Assembly: GCA_016187325.1 (NCBI GenBank)
Contig: JACPJY010000232.1
Span: 1 to 10,306, forward strand
Origin: Rhodospirillales bacterium
Lineage (GTDB): Bacteria > Pseudomonadota > Alphaproteobacteria > Rhodospirillales > Casp-alpha2
DNA: 10,306 nucleotides
Direction of reading: 5' to 3'
Below are positions 5,468 through 10,306 of the stretch, piece after piece. The notes under the pieces were generated by a model. The model made no database searches, was not told the DNA's origin, and saw only the letters and a program-made list of their open reading frames with translations. Within the stretch, counting starts at the first letter, position 1. Every line of letters starts with the position of its first letter. The position numbers and the translations under genes are program-made.

Positions 5468-6914
5468 CGGCGATGCCGCCGCCGACGTCGCGGGCCTGAG
5501 CCTGGCCGAGGTCGTCCGCCTGATCGCCCGACGCAAGCTGTCGTCGGAGGAAGTCACCCACGCCTGCCTCGATCGCATCGAGCGCTATGGCGGCAAACTC
5601 GTCGCCGTCGCCGGCTGCGAGCCCGAGCACGCGCTCAACCACGCCCGCGCCGCCGACGCGGTGATCGCCCGCCGCCGGTCGACCGGGCGCGGCGACGCGT
5701 CGTTGCTCGGCGTGCCGCTGGCGCACAAGGACATGTTCTATCGCCAGGGCCGCATCAGCGCCTGCGGCTCGCGCATCCGCGCTGGTTTCGTCCCCGATCG
5801 CACGGCGGCCGCGCTCGAGCGCCTGGATGCCGCCGGTGCCCTCGACATCGCGCGCCTCAACATGGCCGAGTTCGCGCTCGGCGTCACCGGCCACAACCCG
5901 GTCGCCGGTACGCCGCACAATCCGTGGAACCCGGACTTCGTCACCGGCGGCTCGTCGTCGGGCTCCGGCGTCGCCGTCGCCGCCGGGCTGGCCTACGGCG
6001 CACTCGGCTCCGACACCGGCGGCTCGATCCGCTTCCCGGCTGCCTGCTGCGGCATCGTCGGCATGAAGACCACCTACGGCCGGGTCAGCCGCTTCGGCGC
6101 CATGCCGCTTTCCTATTCGCTCGACACCGTCGGGCCGCTGACCCGCACCGTCACCGACAACGCGCTGATGTTGGGCATCATCGCCGGGTTCGACGGGCGC
6201 GATCCGGCGGCGAGCCGGCTCGCGGTCCCCAACTACCTGGCGACGATCGAGGACGGCGTTAAGAGCCTCCGCCTCGGCGTGCCCGAGAACCATTTCCTCG
6301 AGCCGCTGACGCCCGAGGTGCGGAAGCTGATCGAGGACGCGATCGACGCGTTCCGCCGCCTCGGCGCCAAGATCGTCGCCGTGCGGGTGCCGGAAAGCGT
6401 CGCCGTGACGAACGGCATGACCACCATGATCACCACCACCGAGGGCGCGGCACTGCACGCCCGCTGGATGCGCGAGCGGCCCGGCGATTACGGCCGCCAG
6501 ACCCTCGGCCGGCTGGTGGCCGGCGCGCTGACGCCGGCAACCACCTACATCGAGGCGCTCAACCGACGCCCCGCCGTGCTGGCCGAGTTCATGGCGGCGG
6601 TATTCGGCGCCGCCGACGTGCTGGTGACGCCGGTGATGATGGGGCCGGTGCCGACGATCGCCGAATCCGACGTCGGCGCCAATCCCGGGTTCGCGCAGAC
6701 CATCTTCGCCATGGGTCACGCGACGCGGCCGTTCAACTATCTGGGCTTGCCGGGGCTGAGCGTGCCGATGGGCTTCACCGCAAACGGCCTGCCGTCGTCG
6801 TTCCAACTGGTCGGGCGGCCGTTCGACGAGGCGACCCTCTATCGCGCCGCCCGCGCCTACGAGCGCGAAACCGGCTGCACCGACAAGGCGCCCGACTTGT
6901 CGAAACTGGCCTAA
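5460..6914 (+). CDS. Amidase-signature family amidohydrolase
   Basis: A 484-residue cytoplasmic C-N hydrolase of the amidase signature family (GatA, AtzE, fatty acid amide hydrolase). The triad is complete: Lys90 in PLAHKDM, cis-Ser165 in GGSSSGSGVAVAAG and nucleophile Ser189 in GSDTGGSIRFPA. The spacings of 75 and 24 residues equal those of FAAH K142/S217/S241. GMKTTYGRVSRFG and SLDTVGPLTR are also family-typical. The ATG at 5460 is chosen because AAGGA (5447-5451) lies 8 nt upstream; the adjacent ATG at 5457 is equally in frame. Starting as far up as 5346 would add an arginine-rich stretch translated out of frame through the preceding gene. The start overlaps the small upstream gene by 8 bp (ATGGTTGA). 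With no gatB nearby it is probably not the Glu-tRNA amidotransferase, although such proteins are often labelled GatA. A ureide, biuret-type or other small amide is plausible; the substrate is unknown. Confidence 0.93.
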   Translation: MVDGDAAADVAGLSLAEVVRLIARRKLSSEEVTHACLDRIERYGGKLVAVAGCEPEHALNHARAADAVIARRRSTGRGDASLLGVPLAHKDMFYRQGRISACGSRIRAGFVPDRTAAALERLDAAGALDIARLNMAEFALGVTGHNPVAGTPHNPWNPDFVTGGSSSGSGVAVAAGLAYGALGSDTGGSIRFPAACCGIVGMKTTYGRVSRFGAMPLSYSLDTVGPLTRTVTDNALMLGIIAGFDGRDPAASRLAVPNYLATIEDGVKSLRLGVPENHFLEPLTPEVRKLIEDAIDAFRRLGAKIVAVRVPESVAVTNGMTTMITTTEGAALHARWMRERPGDYGRQTLGRLVAGALTPATTYIEALNRRPAVLAEFMAAVFGAADVLVTPVMMGPVPTIAESDVGANPGFAQTIFAMGHATRPFNYLGLPGLSVPMGFTANGLPSSFQLVGRPFDEATLYRAARAYERETGCTDKAPDLSKLA

Positions 6915-7777
6915 CCCAGCGTCTGCATTATCACCACGCCGGCGACGATGGCGGCCGCGGCGGCGGCGCGGACGCGGCCGAACGGCTCCTTCAGGAACAA
7001 GGCGCCGATGGCGGCGGCGAACAGCACCGAGGTCTCGCGCAGCGCCGAGACGTGGGCCATGGCGCCTTGGCTGAGCGCGAACAGCACCAGCGCATAGGCC
7101 GCCACCACCAGTACCCCGGTCGATGTGGTGCGCCGCCAGTTGGCCTTCAGGAACGGTCTCACCTCCTTCGGTCGTGTCGCGATCGCCGCGGCCATGAACG
7201 GGATGCCCTCGCCGACGTTCAGCCACACGATGTAGCCGAGCGCCGCGCCGCTGGCGCGGATGCCGAGCCCGTCGACAACGGTGTAGAAGGCGATGAACAG
7301 CCCGGTGACGACGGCGAACCCGACCGCCTTGGCGCCGTCGCCCTCTTTTCCGAGCGCCGGCGGCCGGCCGCCGGCGAACATCAAGCTGACCAGCCCCGCC
7401 GATACCAGCGCGATGCCGAAGGCGCCGCCCGCCGTCGGCACCTCGCCCGCCAACGCCGCCGCCAGCACCGCCACCGTCAGCGGCGCGACGCCGCGCGCCA
7501 GCGGGTACACGTGGCTCAAATCCCCGAACCGGTAAGCCTGCAGCAGCACCACGTAATAGAAGTTGTGGATGGCGATGCTGGCGATCAGGTACGGCCATGC
7601 CTGCGGCTCCGGCATCGGCACCAGCGGGACGAGCGCGAGCCCGATCAGCGTGCCGGTGCCGCGCACGGCGGTGAAGGTCAGGAAGCGGTCGCCGGCCGCC
7701 TTGACGACGGCGTTCCAGGTGGCGTGCAGCAGCGCCGCTAGCAACACCAGCACCACCAGATGCAGCTGCAGGGCCAT
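6911..7777 (-). CDS. EamA/DMT-family transporter
   Basis: A 288-residue inner-membrane protein of the drug/metabolite transporter superfamily, usually proton-linked exporters or facilitators of small metabolites. It has about ten hydrophobic segments arranged as two EamA repeats (roughly residues 5-135 and 150-287). The start LLAALLHATWNAVVKAAGD and the later SALRETSVLFAAAIGALFLKE, with its glutamate at the end of the penultimate helix, are typical of EamA. Length is normal and no break is seen. The substrate cannot be read from the sequence. It is the last gene of the dapF-mtaB-ftsY run, starting 6 bp after the ftsY stop, so it is probably read through from it; being downstream of dapF does not prove an amino-acid substrate. 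Its TAG stop overlaps the convergent amidase TAA stop within CTAA (6911-6914). Confidence 0.92.
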   Translation of the reverse strand: MALQLHLVVLVLLAALLHATWNAVVKAAGDRFLTFTAVRGTGTLIGLALVPLVPMPEPQAWPYLIASIAIHNFYYVVLLQAYRFGDLSHVYPLARGVAPLTVAVLAAALAGEVPTAGGAFGIALVSAGLVSLMFAGGRPPALGKEGDGAKAVGFAVVTGLFIAFYTVVDGLGIRASGAALGYIVWLNVGEGIPFMAAAIATRPKEVRPFLKANWRRTTSTGVLVVAAYALVLFALSQGAMAHVSALRETSVLFAAAIGALFLKEPFGRVRAAAAAAIVAGVVIMQTLG

Positions 7778-7783
7778 CGGCGT

Positions 7784-8719
7784 CTAGGCCTCGAGCCCCA
7801 GCAGCGCGCGGGCGAAGGCGTCGGCCGAAAACGGCCGCAGGTCGTCGAGGCCTTCGCCGATGCCGACCGCGTGCAGCGGCAGCGCGAACTTCTCCGCCAG
7901 CGCCACCACGATGCCGCCCTTGGCCGAGCCGTCGAGCTTGGTGACGACGAGGCCGGTGACGTCGACCATCTCCTTGAAAATCTCGACCTGGGAAAGCGCG
8001 TTCTGGCCGACGGTAGCGTCCATCACCAGCAGCACCGCGTGCGGTGCCGATGCGTCGAGCTTCTTCACCACTCGCATCACTTTCTGCAGCTCCGCCATCA
8101 GGTGCTTCTTGTTCTGCAGCCGCCCGGCAGTGTCGATGGCGAGCACGTCGGCGTGGGCGGTCATCGCTTTCTCCATCGCCGCGTAGGCGAGTCCCGCCGG
8201 ATCGGCGCCGGGCTCGGCGACGACCACCGGGCATCCCGTGCGCTCGCCCCAGATCTGCAGCTGCTCGATGGCGGCGGCGCGGAAGGTGTCGGCGGCGGCC
8301 AGCGTCACCGATTTGCCCTCCGCCTTCCAGGCGGCGGCAAGCTTGGCGATGGTCGTCGTCTTGCCGGAGCCGTTGACGCCGGCGACCAGCACCACGAACG
8401 GCTTCTTCGCCGCGTCGAGGACAAGCGGCCGGGCGACAGGCGCCAGGATGGCGGCGATCTCCTGGGCGAGCGCGTGCTTTACTTCGTCGACGGGGATTTC
8501 CTTGTCGAACCGCGTCGCGGCGAGCTTTTGCACGAGCCGCGCCGCCGGGCCGACGCCGAGGTCGCCGGCGATCAGCAGTTCCTCCAGCTTCTCGAGGGTC
8601 GCCTTGTCGAGCTTGCGCTTGGAGACGAGCCCAGCGATGTCCTGGCCAAGCCTGGCCGAGGTGCGCTTCAGCCCACGCGCCAGCCGGTCGAGCCAGCCGG
8701 CCTTGCCGGCGCCGGTCAT
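7784..8719 (-). CDS. ftsY: Signal recognition particle receptor FtsY
   Basis: The 311-residue SRP receptor GTPase, which receives SRP-ribosome complexes at the inner membrane and, with Ffh, hands nascent membrane proteins to SecYEG. The N domain is a helical bundle (about residues 10-95, with LDKATLEKLEELLIAGDLGV). The G domain follows: G1 GVNGSGKT (114-121), DTFRAAA (144-150) in the SRP-type insertion, G3 DTAGR (196-200), DATVGQNA (234-241), G4 TKLDGSAKGG (260-269) and the closing GIGEGLDDLRPF (287-297). The long acidic A domain of the Escherichia coli protein is absent; only a short basic/amphipathic leader (GWLDRLARGLKRT) precedes the N domain and would mediate lipid binding, as in other short FtsY proteins. 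Its ATG overlaps the mtaB stop by 4 bp (ATGA), indicating translational coupling. Confidence 0.98.
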   Translation of the reverse strand: MTGAGKAGWLDRLARGLKRTSARLGQDIAGLVSKRKLDKATLEKLEELLIAGDLGVGPAARLVQKLAATRFDKEIPVDEVKHALAQEIAAILAPVARPLVLDAAKKPFVVLVAGVNGSGKTTTIAKLAAAWKAEGKSVTLAAADTFRAAAIEQLQIWGERTGCPVVVAEPGADPAGLAYAAMEKAMTAHADVLAIDTAGRLQNKKHLMAELQKVMRVVKKLDASAPHAVLLVMDATVGQNALSQVEIFKEMVDVTGLVVTKLDGSAKGGIVVALAEKFALPLHAVGIGEGLDDLRPFSADAFARALLGLEA

Positions 8720-9972
8720 GCCGCCCGGCTGCCGATCAGCCGACCTCCGCGGACGGCGGTGACCCGCGCCGCGACGATGGCGCCTACTTCGGCGCCGAAG
8801 TCGAGCTCGACCGGCGCGTAGTGCTGGCTCAAGCCCGATCGCCCGCGCTCGACCAGCACTTCCGCCGTGGTACCCTTGCGGCTGTCGAGAAAGCGCGCGA
8901 GCCCCTTGTCGCCGGCGCCGCGCAGCTTCGCGGCGCGCGCTTTGCGGACGCCGGGTGCGATCTGCGGCATGCGGGCGGCGGGCGTGCCGGCGCGCGGCGA
9001 ATACGGGAACACGTGCAGGTAGGCGAGGCCGAGCTCGCCGATGGCGGCGAGCGTATTCGCGAACATCGCCTCGGTCTCGGTCGGGAAACCGGCGATCAGG
9101 TCGGCGCCGAACACCGCGTCCGGGCGCAACGCCCGCGCCTTAGCGACCACCTGCCGCGCCTGTGCGGCTGAGTGGCGGCGCTTCATGCGCTTCAGGATCA
9201 TGTCGTCCATCGCCTGCAGGCTCAAATGCAGATGCGGCATCAGCCGCGGCTCTTCGGCGAAGAGCTCAAGGAGATCATCGTCGATCGCCGCCGGGTCGAG
9301 GGTCGAGAGGCGGAGCCGCCGCAATTCCGGCACCTCGGCCAGCAGGCGTCCGGTCATTTGGCCGAGGCTCGGCCGCTCCGGCAGGTCGCGGCCGTAGGAG
9401 CAGATGTCGACGCCGGTCAGCACCACCTCGCGGTAGTCGCCGGCGACCAGCTTCCTTACCTGGTCGACGATCGCTTCCGGCCTAACGCTGCGGTTGGGAC
9501 CGCGGGCAAACGGGATGATGCAGAACGTGCAGCGGTGGTCACAGCCCTGTTGCACCTGCACGAACGCTCGGCAGCGGTCCTCAAAGCCGCTGATCAGGTG
9601 CGGCGCCGTCTCCCGGACCGCCATGATGTCGGCGACCTGGACTTGGACGCCAGAGGGCTCGCCGGCATCGGCGAGGGCCGCTAAGTCCAGTTTCTCCGCG
9701 TTGCCGAGCACGCGGTCGACCTCGGGCATGGCGGCGAAAACTTGCGGCTTCAGTTGCGCGGCGCATCCGGTAACGATGATGCGGGCGGCGGGGTTGTCGC
9801 GGCGGAGCCGGCGGATCGTCTGGCGCGCCTGGCGCTCGGCCTCGGCGGTGACGGCGCAGGTGTTGACAATGATGGCATCCGCCATGCCGGCTTCCGAACC
9901 GAGCTCACGCATGATCTCCGACTCAAACGCGTTGAGCCGGCAGCCCAGCGTCACCACCTGCGGGCCGCTCAT
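8716..9972 (-). CDS. mtaB: tRNA t6A37 methylthiotransferase MtaB
   Basis: A 418-residue radical-SAM methylthiotransferase that converts t6A at position 37 of ANN-decoding tRNAs to ms2t6A. The N-terminal UPF0004 domain carries the three cysteines for the second Fe-S cluster: C11 (LGCRLN), C39 (VNTCAVT) and C70 (VTGCAAQ). The radical-SAM motif is C144-DHR-C148-TF-C151 followed by IIPFARGPNRS. VLTGVDICSYG and HLHLSLQAMDD belong to the SAM barrel, and a TRAM-like RNA-binding tail ends the protein (about residues 368-415). TLGCRLN and NTCAVTAEAERQ are the MtaB pattern and argue against MiaB or RimO. ATG 9972 is chosen because it overlaps the dapF stop as ATGA and puts the family's conserved VVTLGC right at the N-terminus; the open frame upstream to 10167 runs through dapF in another frame. 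Confidence 0.97.
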   Translation of the reverse strand: MSGPQVVTLGCRLNAFESEIMRELGSEAGMADAIIVNTCAVTAEAERQARQTIRRLRRDNPAARIIVTGCAAQLKPQVFAAMPEVDRVLGNAEKLDLAALADAGEPSGVQVQVADIMAVRETAPHLISGFEDRCRAFVQVQQGCDHRCTFCIIPFARGPNRSVRPEAIVDQVRKLVAGDYREVVLTGVDICSYGRDLPERPSLGQMTGRLLAEVPELRRLRLSTLDPAAIDDDLLELFAEEPRLMPHLHLSLQAMDDMILKRMKRRHSAAQARQVVAKARALRPDAVFGADLIAGFPTETEAMFANTLAAIGELGLAYLHVFPYSPRAGTPAARMPQIAPGVRKARAAKLRGAGDKGLARFLDSRKGTTAEVLVERGRSGLSQHYAPVELDFGAEVGAIVAARVTAVRGGRLIGSRAA

Positions 9973-10306
9973 GGACGGGCTCTCGCGAGCAAGGTTTCGT
10001 CGATGACGCCGGTGAAGCTGGTCGCCACGGGGCCGGTCATCAGCACGCGGTCGTCGCGGCGCCATTCGATCGTCAGCGACCCGCCGTCGAGCACCACCTT
10101 GGCGCGACGCTTGGTCAGCCCGCGCCGGTGCGCCGCCACCAGCGCCGCGCAGGCGCCGGAGCCGCACGCCCGCGTGATGCCGGCGCCGCGCTCCCAGACG
10201 CGCAGCCGGATCTCGCCGGGGCCGACGATCTCGGCCGCCTCGACGTTGGTGCGCTCGGGGAACAGCGGGTCGTGCTCGATCTTAGGCCCGAGCTCGGCGA
10301 GCGGCA
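9969..10306 (-). CDS. dapF: Diaminopimelate epimerase DapF, C-terminal part
   Basis: The last 111 residues of DapF; the rest lies beyond the window's right edge. DapF is the PLP-independent racemase interconverting LL- and meso-diaminopimelate for lysine and peptidoglycan synthesis. Reading the - strand shows PLFPERTNVEAAEIV, then VWERGAGITRACGSGACAA, which holds the second catalytic cysteine (ACGSG) and the substrate-phosphate-like binding turn, and the end MTGPVATSFTGVIDE followed by LLARARP and TGA. These are the hallmark C-terminal motifs of the family and nothing is missing in the visible part. The stop overlaps the mtaB start by 4 bp (ATGA), making dapF the upstream gene of a coupled dapF-mtaB-ftsY-transporter operon. 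Its promoter is outside the window. Confidence 0.96.
   Translation of the reverse strand, partial: PLAELGPKIEHDPLFPERTNVEAAEIVGPGEIRLRVWERGAGITRACGSGACAALVAAHRRGLTKRRAKVVLDGGSLTIEWRRDDRVLMTGPVATSFTGVIDETLLARARP

Noticed and set aside
5460..6914. Assigning the amidase as GatA of the tRNA amidotransferase
   Set aside because: No gatB or clear gatC is adjacent, and many amidase-signature enzymes are mislabelled GatA; kept at family level.
5442..8234. A 930-codon open frame on the - strand
   Set aside because: It is antisense to the amidase and out of frame across the transporter and ftsY. It is arginine/glycine-rich low-complexity translation typical of GC-rich shadow frames, while the overlapped genes carry full catalytic motifs.
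9973..10167. Upstream extension of mtaB to 10167
   Set aside because: That stretch encodes the C-terminus of DapF in its own frame, and the ATGA overlap at 9969-9972 fixes the mtaB start.
1..10306. Mobile elements, CRISPR arrays, tRNA or rRNA genes
   Set aside because: No transposase or integrase, regularly spaced repeats, attachment-site duplications, or tRNA/rRNA-like sequence was seen on either strand.

Overview
The window looks like ordinary chromosome from a high-GC alphaproteobacterium, possibly of the Rhodospirillales/Rhizobiales type. This is inferred from GC-rich coding sequence, the dapF-mtaB-ftsY gene order, an ABC importer with a fused double permease, and a CtrA-like TTGA-N7-TTAAC site. 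I see no transposase, integrase, phage gene, CRISPR array, rRNA or tRNA.

Left part, + strand (1-3221). The window opens inside a two-domain ABC importer permease, followed 4 bp after its stop by the cognate ATPase with a TOBE-type tail. Together they resemble the ferric-iron / 2-aminoethylphosphonate class of importers; the binding protein and the start of the permease lie outside the window. A Nudix hydrolase with a single-CxxC N-terminal region follows, then an unrecognised 76-residue protein behind a possible CtrA site.

Middle, - strand (3326-4970). Two tandem paralogous lipoproteins of 261 and 262 residues are about two-thirds identical over an ungapped 178-residue core (counted by eye). 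I do not recognise the family. They are the least explained part of the window. A GC-rich hairpin separates them from the convergent small gene. A 269-bp divergent intergenic region (4971-5239) lies upstream of them, with two hairpins and four copies of TATCAA.

Right-middle, + strand (5240-6914). A 75-residue protein in the position and size range of AtzG/GatC-like small subunits overlaps an amidase-signature hydrolase that has the complete Ser-cisSer-Lys triad. No gatB is present, so this is more likely a small-molecule amidohydrolase pair than the tRNA amidotransferase.

Right, - strand (10306-6911). dapF (3' part only), mtaB, ftsY and an EamA/DMT transporter form one tightly packed operon. 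The first three are joined by 4-bp ATGA stop/start overlaps and the last gap is 6 bp. It combines diaminopimelate/lysine synthesis, tRNA position-37 methylthiolation, SRP-dependent membrane targeting and a small-metabolite exporter. Its last stop codon overlaps the amidase stop in the 4-bp sequence CTAA.

Most of the window is conserved housekeeping or transport. The parts worth a second look are the lipoprotein pair, the structured intergenic region 4971-5239, and the small gene at 2991.
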